Positions 16,446 through 26,360 of a stretch of DNA of 64,000 bases are shown here, in pieces. The first letter of the stretch is position 1, and each line of letters begins with the position of its first letter. Position numbers and translations under genes: made by a program. The notes beneath the pieces were generated by a model, which did not search any database, was not told the origin of the DNA, and worked only from the letters and a program-made list of their open reading frames with translations. This DNA comes from Bryobacteraceae bacterium (GTDB lineage: Bacteria > Acidobacteriota > Terriglobia > Bryobacterales > Bryobacteraceae): the NCBI GenBank assembly GCA_026002875.1, contig BPGE01000001.1:2356001-2420000 (forward strand), read 5' to 3'.

Positions 16446-18869
16446 ATGCAGTCAAATTTTGCATTCGCCGACGTGAGCCTCCCCGTCCCGCTCGACCGCA
16501 GTTTCACGTACCGGCTGCCGGAAACCCTCCGCCACCGCGTGCAGCCGGGCTGCCGCCTCCTGGTGCCCTTCGGAACGAGAAAAATGGCGGGCGTCGTTCT
16601 CCGCGTCCACAACGACCCGCCCCCCGTCGAGGCCAGGGAAGCCCTGCGCCTGCTCGACCCCGAGCCCGCTTTCGACAACGATCTGCTCGAACTCGGCCGC
16701 TGGGTCGCCCACTATTACTGCGCCCCGCTGGGCGAAGTCCTGCGCTCGATGGCGCCCATCTCGGCTGAAGTCCGCCACGCCCGCATCTGGGCGCTCACAG
16801 CCAAAGGCGTTGACATCACCCGCCAGCTCGGTCTCGACGGCGCGGAGACAGACCCCGCCACCGAAATCCTCCGCGCCCTGGAAGCCCGCCCGCTGGCTGA
16901 AGCCACTCTCGAACGCAAAGTTCCGGGCGCGAAAAAGCTGCTCGCAAACCTCGAAAGAAAGGGCCTCGTCGAGTCCGAACACTCCGCCGGCGTCCGCGAT
17001 CCTCTGCGCGCTCCCGCCGCCCGGCTGCTCGCCGAGTTTCTCGCGAGGCCGGCGGAAGGCGCAAAACTGCCCCGCGCTGAGCGCGAGCTGCTCGCCTATC
17101 TGGAACTCCACCCCGGCCCGCACCGGCTCTCCGATCTCGAACAGGCCGTCAAAGGCGCATCCAAGGCCGGCCGCGCCCTCGCCCGCAAGCACTTCATCCG
17201 CCTCCGCTACGATCTGGCCGCCGGCGACGCCTCCTGGGCGCGCCCGCGCCACACGCTCACCGCACCGCAGCAGCAGGCGTTCGACTCGATCCGCGCCGCC
17301 CTCGCTGAAGGCCGCTACCAGGCTTTCCTCCTCCACGGTGTCACCGGCTCCGGCAAAACCGAGGTCTACCTCAACGCCATCGAGGCCGCCCTCGAACTCG
17401 GCCGCGGCGCCCTGCTGCTGGTTCCGGAAATCGCCCTCACGCCCGCCGTCGCCGGTCAGTTTCACGCGCGCTTCGGCGATCAGGTCTCCATCCTCCATTC
17501 CGCCTTCAACGACGCCGAGCGCGCCGAACAGTGGCGCCGCCTGCGCTCCGGCGCCGCGCGCGTCGGCGTGGGCACGCGCTCGGCCGTGTTCGCGCCCGTG
17601 CAGAACCTCGGCCTCGTCATCGTCGACGAGGAGCACGACCACAGTTACAAGCAGGAAGAGACCCCGCGCTACAACGGCCGCGACGTGGCCGTGCTGCGCG
17701 CGCAGCGCGCCGGCGCGGTGGCCGTGCTCGGCTCCGCCACGCCATCGCTCGAGAGCCGCTACAACGCCGAGCGCGGCAAGTACGCGCTGCTGGAGCTGCC
17801 CGCGCGCATCGCGGACCGCCCCCTGCCATCGGTGGAAATCGTCGACATGCGCGAGGAGTTTCTCGAAACGCGCCAGAGCGCGCTGTTTTCGCGCCGCCTG
17901 CTGGAATCCATCGCCGCCAAGCTCGAGGCCGGCGAGCAGACCATCCTTCTGATGAACCGCCGCGGCTTCTCGTCTTCCGTCTCCTGCCGCTCCTGCGGCG
18001 AGCGGCTCCAGTGCGTCCATTGCGCCATCGGGCTCACCTTCCACCGCCGCGACAACCGCCTGCTCTGCCATTACTGCAATTACGCCCAGCGCGTGCCCAA
18101 AGTCTGCCCCCAGTGCGGCAGCGAGTATCTTTACTTCCTCGGCTCCGGCAGCGAAAAAGTCGAAGACGAGCTGCGCCGCCATTTCCCTGAAGCCCGCATC
18201 GCCAGGCTCGACCGCGACACCGCCGCCGGAAAAAACCAGTACGAGCGCATCCTCGGCGGCTTCCGCGAAGGCGCTTTCGACATCCTCGTCGGCACGCAGA
18301 TGATTGCCAAAGGGCACGACATCCCCAACGTGACCCTGGTGGGCGTCATCAACGCCGACATCGGCCTTGCGCTGCCCGATTTCCGCGCCGCCGAGCGCAC
18401 CTTCCAGCTCCTCACGCAGGTCGCCGGCCGCGCCGGCCGCCACCATCTGCCCGGCCTTGTGATCATCCAGACCAACTCGCCCGACCATTACGCCATCCGT
18501 TGCGCCGCCGCCCAGGACTACGCCAGGTTTTACGAGAAGGAACTCGAGTTCCGCCGCCTCATGCGCTATCCGCCCTTCTGCGCCATGGCCAACGTGCTCG
18601 TCCGCGCCGCCACGCAGGAAGCGGCGATGCGTCTCAGCGCGGAAGCCGCACAGCAGCTCGGCCCCGGCGGCGATGGCATCAAAATCCTCGGCCCCGCGGA
18701 AGCCCCCGTGCCGCGGCTCAAGAGCGAATACCGCTACCAGATCCTCATCAAGGCCCTCTCGCGGCCGCGCCTCAACGAAATGCTCCACGCCCTGCGCCGC
18801 TACGCCGCCGAACAGAAGTGGCCCGCCACCGCGCTCGTAGTGGACGTCGACCCGGTCACCCTGCTATGA
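16446..18869 (+). CDS. priA: Primosomal protein N' (replication-restart helicase PriA)
   Basis: PriA (807 aa) recognises stalled forks, unwinds DNA 3' to 5' and reloads the replisome. The N-terminal 3'-end-binding domain (DVSLPVPLDRSFTYRLP) is followed by Walker A GVTGSGKTEVYL near residue 297, the DEEHDHSYKQEE box, and GSATPSLES. A zinc-binding region with paired cysteines follows (CRSCGERLQC, CHYCNYAQ, CPQCGS, about residues 516-560), and helicase motifs in IGTQMIAKGHD-like and QVAGRAGR segments. Length is slightly above the common 730-800. The gene is immediately followed by a GNAT gene. Confidence 0.96.
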   Translation: MQSNFAFADVSLPVPLDRSFTYRLPETLRHRVQPGCRLLVPFGTRKMAGVVLRVHNDPPPVEAREALRLLDPEPAFDNDLLELGRWVAHYYCAPLGEVLRSMAPISAEVRHARIWALTAKGVDITRQLGLDGAETDPATEILRALEARPLAEATLERKVPGAKKLLANLERKGLVESEHSAGVRDPLRAPAARLLAEFLARPAEGAKLPRAERELLAYLELHPGPHRLSDLEQAVKGASKAGRALARKHFIRLRYDLAAGDASWARPRHTLTAPQQQAFDSIRAALAEGRYQAFLLHGVTGSGKTEVYLNAIEAALELGRGALLLVPEIALTPAVAGQFHARFGDQVSILHSAFNDAERAEQWRRLRSGAARVGVGTRSAVFAPVQNLGLVIVDEEHDHSYKQEETPRYNGRDVAVLRAQRAGAVAVLGSATPSLESRYNAERGKYALLELPARIADRPLPSVEIVDMREEFLETRQSALFSRRLLESIAAKLEAGEQTILLMNRRGFSSSVSCRSCGERLQCVHCAIGLTFHRRDNRLLCHYCNYAQRVPKVCPQCGSEYLYFLGSGSEKVEDELRRHFPEARIARLDRDTAAGKNQYERILGGFREGAFDILVGTQMIAKGHDIPNVTLVGVINADIGLALPDFRAAERTFQLLTQVAGRAGRHHLPGLVIIQTNSPDHYAIRCAAAQDYARFYEKELEFRRLMRYPPFCAMANVLVRAATQEAAMRLSAEAAQQLGPGGDGIKILGPAEAPVPRLKSEYRYQILIKALSRPRLNEMLHALRRYAAEQKWPATALVVDVDPVTLL

Positions 18870-18879
18870 CTATCGAATC

Positions 18880-19659
18880 ATGCGGCCGTGGGAGCGCAAC
18901 GCAGCCAATCTCGCCGCCTCGCTTGCCTTCTACGGCCCGGTCACTCTCGAGCCCGGCCTCCGCCTCATCACGAGTTGGGTGACGCATCCCGTCTTCAACA
19001 TCGCCCTGCTCGACGGGCCCGCCCCCGATCCCTCCAATCACGGTCCCGGCGAGCTCGAGCGCCGCATCGAACGCGCCTCGGCCCACTACCGCGCGCGCAA
19101 CCGTTCCTGGTCGTTCTGGATCTGCGAGCACCTGATCGGTCCGCGCACCCTGCGACGCCTTTACAGGATCTTCGACGCCTGCGGCATGACCTGCATCGCC
19201 GAGCCGCCCGGCATGGAAATCGACGACCTGCCCCCTCCCCGCAGACCCCTGCCCGCGCTCACGGTGCGCACCGCGTCAGACGCCCAGGCACGCCTCGACT
19301 TCGCCGACATCATCGGCCAGTGCTTCTACATCCCGCCCGCCCTCGCCCACGAGGTCTATGACGACCCCTCGAAATGGTGCGCCCCGCTGGAAATCTTCGT
19401 CGGCTACGACGGATCGCGCGCCGTCACCTGCGCGGCACTCATTGAAGCCGCCGGCGCCATCGGCATCTACTCCGTCGGCACCCTGCCCGGCTGGCGCCGC
19501 AGGGGCTTTGCCGAAGCCATGATGCGCCACGCCGTGGCCGAGTTCCGCCGCCGCGGCGCCGCCGGTCCCGTCGTCCTGCAGTCTTCTCCCGGCGGCATGG
19601 AACTCTACCGCCGCCTCGGCTTCCGCCGCTGCACCCGCTACTACGTCTTCTCCACCTGA
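18880..19659 (+). CDS. GNAT-family N-acetyltransferase
   Basis: A 259-residue protein whose C-terminal half has the GNAT acetyl-CoA fold. The signature is SVGTLPGWRRRGFAEAMMRHAV near residue 200, followed by the closing segment MELYRRLGFRRCTRYYVF. The N-terminal half (about 1-125) is less clear and may be a substrate-side domain. The acceptor is unknown. It begins 10 bp after priA and overlaps the convergent hutH at its 3' end by 19 bp. Confidence 0.78.
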   Translation: MRPWERNAANLAASLAFYGPVTLEPGLRLITSWVTHPVFNIALLDGPAPDPSNHGPGELERRIERASAHYRARNRSWSFWICEHLIGPRTLRRLYRIFDACGMTCIAEPPGMEIDDLPPPRRPLPALTVRTASDAQARLDFADIIGQCFYIPPALAHEVYDDPSKWCAPLEIFVGYDGSRAVTCAALIEAAGAIGIYSVGTLPGWRRRGFAEAMMRHAVAEFRRRGAAGPVVLQSSPGGMELYRRLGFRRCTRYYVFST

Positions 19660-21164
19660 ACCCCGCCCCACGGCTTCGGAAGGCTGCGCCATCCCGCCAG
19701 CCAGTGCGAGACCCTCTCCATCGCCCCGGATGCCGGGCTGTCCTTCCTTTGCACTGGCGCCTGCTCGCGCAGCAGCTCGAGAAACGCTTCCAGCGCCGGG
19801 CTCGTTCTCAGCGGGCGCAGAAACTCGATCGCCTGCGACGCCGCCATCATCTCGATCGCCAGCACCATCCGCGCCATTTTGACCCCCTCCCACAGCTTCA
19901 GCGCGGACGTCATCCCCATGCTCACGAAGTCCTCCTTGTTGCCGCTCGTCGTGATCGAACCCGTCGACGCCGGCGCCGCAAGCACCCTCAGCTCCGCCAC
20001 CAGCGCCGCCGCTGCCACCTGCCACATCATCAGCCCGGACTCGAGCCCCGGATGCTGCGCCAGAAACGCCGGCAGCCCCTCGTTCAGCATCGGGTTCACC
20101 ATGCGGTCGATGCGCCGCTCGCTGATCCCCGCAAGCGAACACAGCGCCACCGCGAGCCCGTCCAGCGCCAGCGCCAGCGGCTGCCCGTGGAAATTGCCTC
20201 CCGAAAGAATCTCCCCGTCGAACACCAGCGGGTTGTCCGTGGCCGAATTCAGCTCGATCGAGAAAATCCGCCGCGCCTCCGCCGCCGCGTCGCGCACCGC
20301 CCCGTGCACCTGCGGCGCGCACCGCAGCGAATAGGCGTCCTGCACGTGGCGGCACGTGCGGTGCGACTCGCGGATCTCGCTGCCCTCCATCAGCCGCTCC
20401 AGCAGCCGCGCGCTCGCCAACTGCCCAGGATGCGGCCGCGCTTCATGAATCCGCCGATCGAACGCCCGCGGCGTCCCCCGCAGAGCATCGGTCGAAAGCG
20501 CGCAGGCGACATCGGCCATCTCGCACAGGTCTTCCATGTCGAGCAGCGCCAGCGCCCCCATTCCGAGCATCGCCTGCGTGCCGTTCACCAGCGAGATCCC
20601 TTCCTTCGCCCGCAGGCTCAGCGGCGTGATGCCCGCCGCCTCGAGCGCCTTCGCTCCATCCATCCGCTGCCCCTGATATTCCGCCTCGCCCTCGCCCAGC
20701 AGCACCAGCGCCATGTGCGCCAGCGGCGCCAGATCCCCGCTCGCGCCCACGCTGCCGCGCGACGGCACCACCGGCGTCACGCCGTGGTTCAGCAGCGAGC
20801 ACAGCCGCCGCGCCACCACGGGACGGATGCCGCTCAGCCCCTTGGCCAGCACGTTGGCGCGGATCAGCATCATCGCCCGCACCACTTCGCGAGGCAGCGG
20901 GTCGCCCACGCCGCAGGCGTGCGAGCGCACCACGTTCTCCTGCAGCTGCTCCAGCTCGCCTGCGCTGATCCGCGTCTCCGCCAGGTACCCCACGCCCGTA
21001 TTCACCGCATAGACCGGAGTCTCGCCCTCCGCCATCCGCTCCACCTGCTCGCGCGACGCGCGCATCCGCCGCGCCGCCTGCGCGTCGATCTCCACCTCTT
21101 CCCCGCCCCGCGCCACCGCCGCCACCTGCTCCAGCGTCAGCGACTCCCCGTTCAACGTCACCAT
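19641..21164 (-). CDS. hutH: Histidine ammonia-lyase
   Basis: HutH (507 aa) removes ammonia from histidine to give urocanate. The Ala-Ser-Gly triad that forms the MIO electrophile is at residues 141-143 within GSVGASGDLAPLAH. Other family blocks are YAVNTGVGYL, NGTQAMLG, SATDNPLV and the tail region around STGSITTSGNKEDFVSMG. Tyrosine and phenylalanine lyases share this core, so substrate is probable rather than certain. No hutU, hutI or other hut gene lies nearby. The start shares bases with a divergent reading frame. Confidence 0.9.
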   Translation of the reverse strand: MVTLNGESLTLEQVAAVARGGEEVEIDAQAARRMRASREQVERMAEGETPVYAVNTGVGYLAETRISAGELEQLQENVVRSHACGVGDPLPREVVRAMMLIRANVLAKGLSGIRPVVARRLCSLLNHGVTPVVPSRGSVGASGDLAPLAHMALVLLGEGEAEYQGQRMDGAKALEAAGITPLSLRAKEGISLVNGTQAMLGMGALALLDMEDLCEMADVACALSTDALRGTPRAFDRRIHEARPHPGQLASARLLERLMEGSEIRESHRTCRHVQDAYSLRCAPQVHGAVRDAAAEARRIFSIELNSATDNPLVFDGEILSGGNFHGQPLALALDGLAVALCSLAGISERRIDRMVNPMLNEGLPAFLAQHPGLESGLMMWQVAAAALVAELRVLAAPASTGSITTSGNKEDFVSMGMTSALKLWEGVKMARMVLAIEMMAASQAIEFLRPLRTSPALEAFLELLREQAPVQRKDSPASGAMERVSHWLAGWRSLPKPWGGVQVEKT

Positions 21165-21189
21165 GGCTTCAGGCTATCCTAGCCTGCGG

Positions 21190-21681
21190 ATGCCAGCCCA
21201 GCGTCTGCCCGTTGTCGTCGTGCTCGACAACGTCCGCTCCATGTACAACGCCGGCGCCTTCTTCCGCACCTGCGATGCCGCGGGCGTCGAGAAGCTCGTC
21301 CTCTGCGGCATCACCGCCCACCCGCCGCAGCCCGGCGTGGCGAAGACCGCGCTCGGCGCCGAGCGCAGCGTACCCTGGCAATACGAAGTCGACACCCTCG
21401 TCGCTCTGCGCATGTATCAGGCGCGCGGCTATCAGCTCGCCGCCATCGAAACCGCCGAGCCCGCGGTCGATCTCTTCGACTGGCAACCCCGCTGGCCTGT
21501 CTGCCTCGTCTTCGGCAACGAAGTCGACGGGCTTTCCGACGGCGTGCTGGAAGTCTGCAGCGTCCGCGTCCGCATCCCCATGCGCGGCTCGAAAAGCTCC
21601 CTCAACGTCGCCACCGCCGGCGGCATCGCCATCTACGAACTCCTCCGCAAGTGGCGCGGCGCCCGGCATGGCACACTGTAG
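21190..21681 (+). CDS. TrmH/SpoU-family RNA methyltransferase
   Basis: A 163-residue SPOUT enzyme that would methylate a ribose 2'-O in tRNA or rRNA using SAM. Motifs are VVVVLDNVRSMYNAGAFFRTCDAAG (motif 1), LVFGNEVDGLS (motif 2) and IPMRGSKSSLNVATAGGIAIYE (motif 3, forming the trefoil knot). It lacks the extra N-terminal domain of larger TrmH proteins. An in-frame ATG at 21163 overlaps the hutH start codon on the other strand; ATG 21190 avoids that overlap and fits the family start better. Neither has a clear ribosome site. Confidence 0.85.
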   Translation: MPAQRLPVVVVLDNVRSMYNAGAFFRTCDAAGVEKLVLCGITAHPPQPGVAKTALGAERSVPWQYEVDTLVALRMYQARGYQLAAIETAEPAVDLFDWQPRWPVCLVFGNEVDGLSDGVLEVCSVRVRIPMRGSKSSLNVATAGGIAIYELLRKWRGARHGTL

Positions 21682-21696
21682 GCATCCCGACGCCTG

Positions 21697-23094
21697 ATGT
21701 CATCCACCATGGTCGGCCATTCCGGAATGAGGGGCGCGCTGCCGCTTGCCCGCGCGGCGCTTGCCCTGTGGCTCGCCCTCTCGCTCTGGTTCTTCTACTT
21801 CGCCTGGCCCGGACTTCTGGCCTGGTTCACGCCCGACGACCTGATGAACCTGCACGGCGTCGCCTTCCTCAGTCCGTGGCAGATTCTCTCGGCAAAAGAA
21901 AGACCCGCCGGAAACCTCCTGCTGAAGGGGCTGTGGGAGCTGTTCGATCTCCACCCGCGCCCGTATCGCGTCTTCTGCTTCGGCCTGCTGCTCGTGAATC
22001 TGTGGATGGCGCTGCGGCTGTTTTTCGCGTGGTCAGGATCCATGCGCGCGGCCCTCTTCGCCGGCCTGTTCTTCTCCTACCACTCGCAACTGCAGGACCT
22101 GTATTTCAGCAGCGGCACCATCTACGACCTGCTGTGTTTCCTGTTCTTCATCGCAGCGCTGCTGGCCGCTGATCCCCTGCTGAAGCCCGGCGCGCCGCCA
22201 GACTGGCGCCGCCTCGCTGCCATCGCCATGCTCTCGGCGCTGGCCGGCGGCTCGAAAGAAATCGCCGTCTCGCTGCCCGTGGTTCTCGCAGCCGCGGCTC
22301 TCGCCCGGAAAACCGGGCGCGCCGGCTGGGCGGCAGCAGCCGTCTCCGCCATTGGCGCATGGGGCGCCATCGCATTCGTCATGGGTCGCACGGCCATGAC
22401 CTCCAACCCCGCTTATCAACCCGAGTTCACCCTGGCAGTCCTGAACGCGCGCTGGAAACTTTTGACCGGCGACCTGCTCTACCGCGGCCCGGAGTGGAGC
22501 ATCGTTGCGGCGTGGCTCACGCTGCTGGCAGCCGTTCTTCTCGCCGCATGGACGCGGAACCGCGCCGCCTGGCCCGCGCTGGCGCTGCTCGCCGTCACGC
22601 CCCTCCCGCTGCTGTTCCTCCCGCAGCGCAGCTTCTACGCGTTTTACATTCCTTATGCCGGATGGTGCCTGCTGGCGGGTCTCGTGCTGGACCGCCTCAC
22701 CCGCCTCGTCCAACCCCGCGGCTGGCAGCTGTCCGCGGCGCTCGCCGTGGCGCTGGCCCTCTGGCTGGCGCCGCAACACCGCTGGCTCTCCGGCTGGCTG
22801 CGCGAGCACTACTATCAGCCCTATGAATCGAGAACCGCCGCCCCCGGCAACGTGCTTCGCCGCAACCTGCCGCCCCTGCCCCGCGGCGCATTCATCTATT
22901 TCGCCGATGATCCTCTGCCTCCGCCGGAGGAGCACGAGCACCTTCTCTCCTTTCTCTGCCGCCTCAGGGCGCGCGATGATCAGCTGACCGTCTGGCGCGC
23001 GCGCAACCCCGGCCAGAGCGTGCCGGAGACAGAGTGGAACCGCTTTACCGCCGTGTTCCGCTTGACGGAGTCCGAGCTGATCAGGATACGGTAG
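21697..23094 (+). CDS. polytopic membrane protein, GT-C glycosyltransferase-like
   Basis: A 465-residue inner-membrane protein with about 10 hydrophobic helices and a soluble C-terminal tail of about 90 residues. The first loop carries an Asp-Asp pair (FTPDDLMNLHG) in the position used by GT-C enzymes that transfer sugars from lipid-linked donors. This is a resemblance in layout, not a firm family match. It lies 15 bp after the RNA methyltransferase gene and 16 bp before a hydrolase gene, so the three may be co-transcribed. Confidence 0.6.
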   Translation: MSSTMVGHSGMRGALPLARAALALWLALSLWFFYFAWPGLLAWFTPDDLMNLHGVAFLSPWQILSAKERPAGNLLLKGLWELFDLHPRPYRVFCFGLLLVNLWMALRLFFAWSGSMRAALFAGLFFSYHSQLQDLYFSSGTIYDLLCFLFFIAALLAADPLLKPGAPPDWRRLAAIAMLSALAGGSKEIAVSLPVVLAAAALARKTGRAGWAAAAVSAIGAWGAIAFVMGRTAMTSNPAYQPEFTLAVLNARWKLLTGDLLYRGPEWSIVAAWLTLLAAVLLAAWTRNRAAWPALALLAVTPLPLLFLPQRSFYAFYIPYAGWCLLAGLVLDRLTRLVQPRGWQLSAALAVALALWLAPQHRWLSGWLREHYYQPYESRTAAPGNVLRRNLPPLPRGAFIYFADDPLPPPEEHEHLLSFLCRLRARDDQLTVWRARNPGQSVPETEWNRFTAVFRLTESELIRIR

Positions 23095-23110
23095 GAAGAT
23101 AAGGAGGCCT

Positions 23111-24088
23111 ATGCAGGGGGTGTTTCTGCTCGCGCTTCTCGGCGGCATCGGCGGCACGGAGAAGCTGAGTGTCGCCGACGGTCATGTGGTTGTCTGGCGG
23201 ACGCATGAATTGCAGAGCGGCGTCCACCGCGGCGTCGAACGCGGTTATGTCATGGTGCACGGCACCAACCGCAACGCAGAGGATTATTTCCGCTGGGCCC
23301 TCGCGTCCACCATCGCCGCGGACCGCCTCGCCGGCACCGCCGTCGTCGCGCCGCACTTCAAGGCCCGCACGCGTGCGGGCCGCGGCGACGCCGTCGAACC
23401 TGGCGAGTGGTTCTGGACGAACGAAGGCTGGAAGGCCGGCCTCGCCGCTCTCAACGGCGCCGTCACTTCCTATGACGTGATGGACCGCATCCTCGAGTGC
23501 TTCAACGACGCCGCCCGCTGGCCCGATCTGCGCGAAGTGGTCGTCGCCGGCCACTCCGCCGGAGGCCAGTACGTGCAGCGCTACGCCGCCTTCAACCGCC
23601 AGGAGCCGAAGATGCGCGTGCGCGTCCGCTACGTTCCCGCCAATCCCTCCAGCTATGTCTATCCCGACGAGCTGCGCCTCAGCCAGGGAGGCGTCTGCAC
23701 GCCGCAGGGCGAGTGCACGGGCGAGTTCCGCGAATACTGGGACGGCGCAAATTGCACCACGTATAACCACTACCGCTACGGTCTGGAAAAACTCGAAGGC
23801 TATGCCGCTGGCATGAATCCGGAGCAGATCCGCAAGCAGTTCGCCGCGCGCGACGTCACATATCTCGTCGGCGAACTCGACACCAACACTGCGGATCCCA
23901 CGCTCGACAAAAGCTGCCCGGCGCAGGCCCAGGGACCCAACCGCCGCGAGCGCGGCATTACGTTCTGGAACTACATGAAGCAGCGCTACCAGGCGCGCCA
24001 CGGATTCGGCATCGCCGCCGGATGCGGCCATGCCGCCGTCTGCGTCTTCGCCGGTCCCGCCGGCGTCAAAGCCGTCTTCCGCGATTGA
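23111..24088 (+). CDS. alpha/beta-hydrolase, probably exported
   Basis: A 325-residue protein with a short hydrophobic start and an alpha/beta-hydrolase core. The oxyanion region is MVHGTNRNAEDYF near residue 50, the nucleophile elbow GHSAGG near residue 150, and a likely catalytic histidine lies in the GCGHAAVC segment near residue 306. The aspartate is probably in LVGELDTNTADP. Several cysteines in the second half could form disulphides outside the cytoplasm. A strong AAGGAGG site lies 5 bp before ATG 23111. Substrate unknown. Confidence 0.72.
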   Translation: MQGVFLLALLGGIGGTEKLSVADGHVVVWRTHELQSGVHRGVERGYVMVHGTNRNAEDYFRWALASTIAADRLAGTAVVAPHFKARTRAGRGDAVEPGEWFWTNEGWKAGLAALNGAVTSYDVMDRILECFNDAARWPDLREVVVAGHSAGGQYVQRYAAFNRQEPKMRVRVRYVPANPSSYVYPDELRLSQGGVCTPQGECTGEFREYWDGANCTTYNHYRYGLEKLEGYAAGMNPEQIRKQFAARDVTYLVGELDTNTADPTLDKSCPAQAQGPNRRERGITFWNYMKQRYQARHGFGIAAGCGHAAVCVFAGPAGVKAVFRD

Positions 24089-25480
24089 TCAGGCGTACTT
24101 CTCGCGCCACTCGGCCAGCCGCTTTTCCAGCCGCGTCCGCACCGTCGTGAACCCGGCGTCCTGATACAGGTTCACGCGCTCGTTCGGGTCCTTGCGGATG
24201 TCGTAGAGTTCGCCCGGCCCCGTGCCCGGCTCGCGGACCACCAGCTTGTAATACTTGTCGCGCGCCATCTCCGTATAGCGGAAGTGGCCGAACACCAGAT
24301 CCGGCCACGGATTCTTGCGCGGCAACGGCTGGTTCAGCAGCAGTGAAAGATAGCTCCGCCCGCACAGGTTGCGGTCGTTCGGCGGCTCGACGCCCGCCGC
24401 TTCGCACAGCGTCGGCAGAAAATCATAGAAGCTCACCAGCTCCGGCCGCACTGCCTGCACCGGAATCCGGCCGGGCCACGACCAGATCATCGGCACCCGC
24501 ATCACTTCCTCGTACATGTTGATCGGATGCGAGGCGTGCCCCTTGCTCCACAACCCGTGCCGCCCCAGCAGGAACCCGTTGTCGCTCGTGAAGATGAAAA
24601 TCGTGTTGTCGAAGAGCCCCTTCTCCATCAGCTTCCGGTGCAGCGCCCCCACCTGATCGTCCAGCGCCGTCACCGAGGCCGCGCACTTGCGGATGTGCGG
24701 CACCGGATCTTCCAGATACTTCTTTTCGCGCAGCGCGTTGGCAGCCGCCGGCTGGATGCCGAACGTCTCGAAACGCGCATCCCGGTACATGTCGTAGTAG
24801 CGCTGCGGGTGGCCGTCGTACGGCAAATGCGGATTGAGATGCGCCACCGTCAGGAAAAACGGCCGGTCTTTCTGCTGCCGGTCAATGAAATCCGAGGCGT
24901 ATTTCGTCAGAATTTCGGCCAGATATCCTTTTTCCGAAACTGGGCTTCCCTGCACCGACAATCGCGGATTTTCGTAGCGCTGGCCGAGCAGCGTGGCCGT
25001 AAATTCAAATCCGTGCCCCGGTTTTTCATCCCCGCCCATGTGCCACTTGCCCACGTAGCCGCAGCGGTAGCCGGCCCCAGCCAGCACGTCGCTGATCATG
25101 ATCTCGCGGGCGAAAGACTCCGGCGGCGCTTTCTGCCCCTGCTCCGGCTCGGCCACCGGATTGTCCGTCAGGAAATCCTGGATGCCGTGCTGGCGGGGCG
25201 TGCGGCCCGTGAACAGGGTCGCCCGGCTCGGCGAACACACCGGCGTGCAGACGAACGATTGCGCCATCCGAGTGCCCGCATCCGCCAGCCGGTCGATGTT
25301 CGGCGTGCGGATCTCGCGGTTCCCGTAGCAGCCCGTCATCCACGCCGCCAGGTCGTCGGCCAGCACCAGCACGATGTTCGGCCGCGGTCCTGCCGCGCGC
25401 CGCTGCATCAGAAACGGGCCGGCCACGGAGGCCATCAGCCCGCGCCGCGTCAGTTCCATAGAATTCCGTTGCTCCGTCAC
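24089..25480 (-). CDS. Tat-exported sulfatase
   Basis: A 463-residue arylsulfatase-family enzyme. A twin-arginine signal (ELTRRGLMASVAGPFLM) is followed by metal-binding NIVLVLADDLAAWMTGCYGN. The formylglycine motif Cys-Ser-Pro-Ser-Arg has its active cysteine at about residue 82, and later motifs include GKWHMGG and SDNG. The cysteine must be oxidised by a formylglycine-generating enzyme. The GTG start at 25480 has GGAG 6 bp upstream; ATG 25459, seven codons later, is the alternative. It is 12 bp downstream of an ABC permease gene. Likely acts on sulfated polysaccharide. Confidence 0.88.
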   Translation of the reverse strand: MTEQRNSMELTRRGLMASVAGPFLMQRRAAGPRPNIVLVLADDLAAWMTGCYGNREIRTPNIDRLADAGTRMAQSFVCTPVCSPSRATLFTGRTPRQHGIQDFLTDNPVAEPEQGQKAPPESFAREIMISDVLAGAGYRCGYVGKWHMGGDEKPGHGFEFTATLLGQRYENPRLSVQGSPVSEKGYLAEILTKYASDFIDRQQKDRPFFLTVAHLNPHLPYDGHPQRYYDMYRDARFETFGIQPAAANALREKKYLEDPVPHIRKCAASVTALDDQVGALHRKLMEKGLFDNTIFIFTSDNGFLLGRHGLWSKGHASHPINMYEEVMRVPMIWSWPGRIPVQAVRPELVSFYDFLPTLCEAAGVEPPNDRNLCGRSYLSLLLNQPLPRKNPWPDLVFGHFRYTEMARDKYYKLVVREPGTGPGELYDIRKDPNERVNLYQDAGFTTVRTRLEKRLAEWREKYA

Positions 25481-25492
25481 AGTCGTCTCCGG

Positions 25493-26302
25493 CTACAGCA
25501 CGTCGGCGAAGCCGCGCTTCAGATGGCGGAAAAACATCCCCCCGATGAAAAACGCCGCGCCCGCCACCGCCGCCAGCGTCAGCAGATCCGAGACCTGCGG
25601 CAGCTCGTACGTCATCAGCCTCTGCCGGTAGCCCTTCACCACCAGCGCCAGCGGATTGTACTTCACCAGAAACCGCGCCGCCGGCGGAAAGTACGATTCG
25701 TCGATGAAGATCGGCGTCAGCCAGAACCAGCCTGTCAGCAGCACCACCACCAGCTGCGCCGTGTCGCGCAGGAACACCTGCAGGCTCGCCGCCAGCCAGC
25801 CGATGCCGATCGCAAACAGTCCCAGCAGCGCCGTATACACCGGCAGCAGCAGAACCAGCACGCTGAAGTGTCCCGCCATCGCGCGCACCATCACGATCGC
25901 TACCAGCAGGGCGAATCCGTGGCTCGCCAGCGACGACAGAAACAGCGTCACCGGAATGATCTCCGCCGGAAACACGGTCTTCGTGATCAGGCTCGACTGC
26001 TCCACCAGCGAATTCGCCGAGCGCTGCACCGTCTCCTGAAACAGCATCCACGGCAGATACCCGCAGAACAGAAACAGCGTGTAGCTGTCTCCCGCCCCGG
26101 GCGGCGGCGGCACCTTCAGGCAATACTGGAACACAAACACCCAGCTCACCAGCAGCACCAGCGGGTGGATCAGCGTCCACAACCACCCTGCCGCGCTGCC
26201 GACGAAACGCTGCTCGAAATCCCTCCGCACCATCTGGTAGATCAGCGAACGCCGCTCGCGCAGCACCCGCAGAAACATCATCCCCGGAAGGCGGAGAGGC
26301 AT
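25493..26302 (-). CDS. ABC-2 type polysaccharide/polyol-phosphate export permease, orphan
   Basis: A 269-residue integral membrane protein with six hydrophobic helices and the Wzm/TagG/KpsM-type layout. An amphipathic N-terminal segment (RERRSLIYQMVRRDFEQRFVGSAAGWLWTLIHP) precedes the helices, and there is a late NPLALVVKGYRQRL segment. Such permeases export O-antigen, teichoic acid or capsule chains with a partner ATPase. No ATPase gene is beside it; the upstream side is taken by an IS1380-type element about 60 bp away. ATG 26302 is preferred over an in-frame TTG at 26326. It may be non-functional or work with a distant ATPase. Confidence 0.82.
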   Translation of the reverse strand: MPLRLPGMMFLRVLRERRSLIYQMVRRDFEQRFVGSAAGWLWTLIHPLVLLVSWVFVFQYCLKVPPPPGAGDSYTLFLFCGYLPWMLFQETVQRSANSLVEQSSLITKTVFPAEIIPVTLFLSSLASHGFALLVAIVMVRAMAGHFSVLVLLLPVYTALLGLFAIGIGWLAASLQVFLRDTAQLVVVLLTGWFWLTPIFIDESYFPPAARFLVKYNPLALVVKGYRQRLMTYELPQVSDLLTLAAVAGAAFFIGGMFFRHLKRGFADVL

Positions 26303-26360
26303 GGAGATCGCGCTGGCCTGGCTCAAGAGACGATTCTAGCAGGCCGGTCAAAGACGCCCG

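Noticed and set aside
16452-18788. 778-residue frame opposite priA
   Set aside because: PriA has complete helicase and zinc motifs on the plus strand. The opposite frame is a GC-rich shadow.
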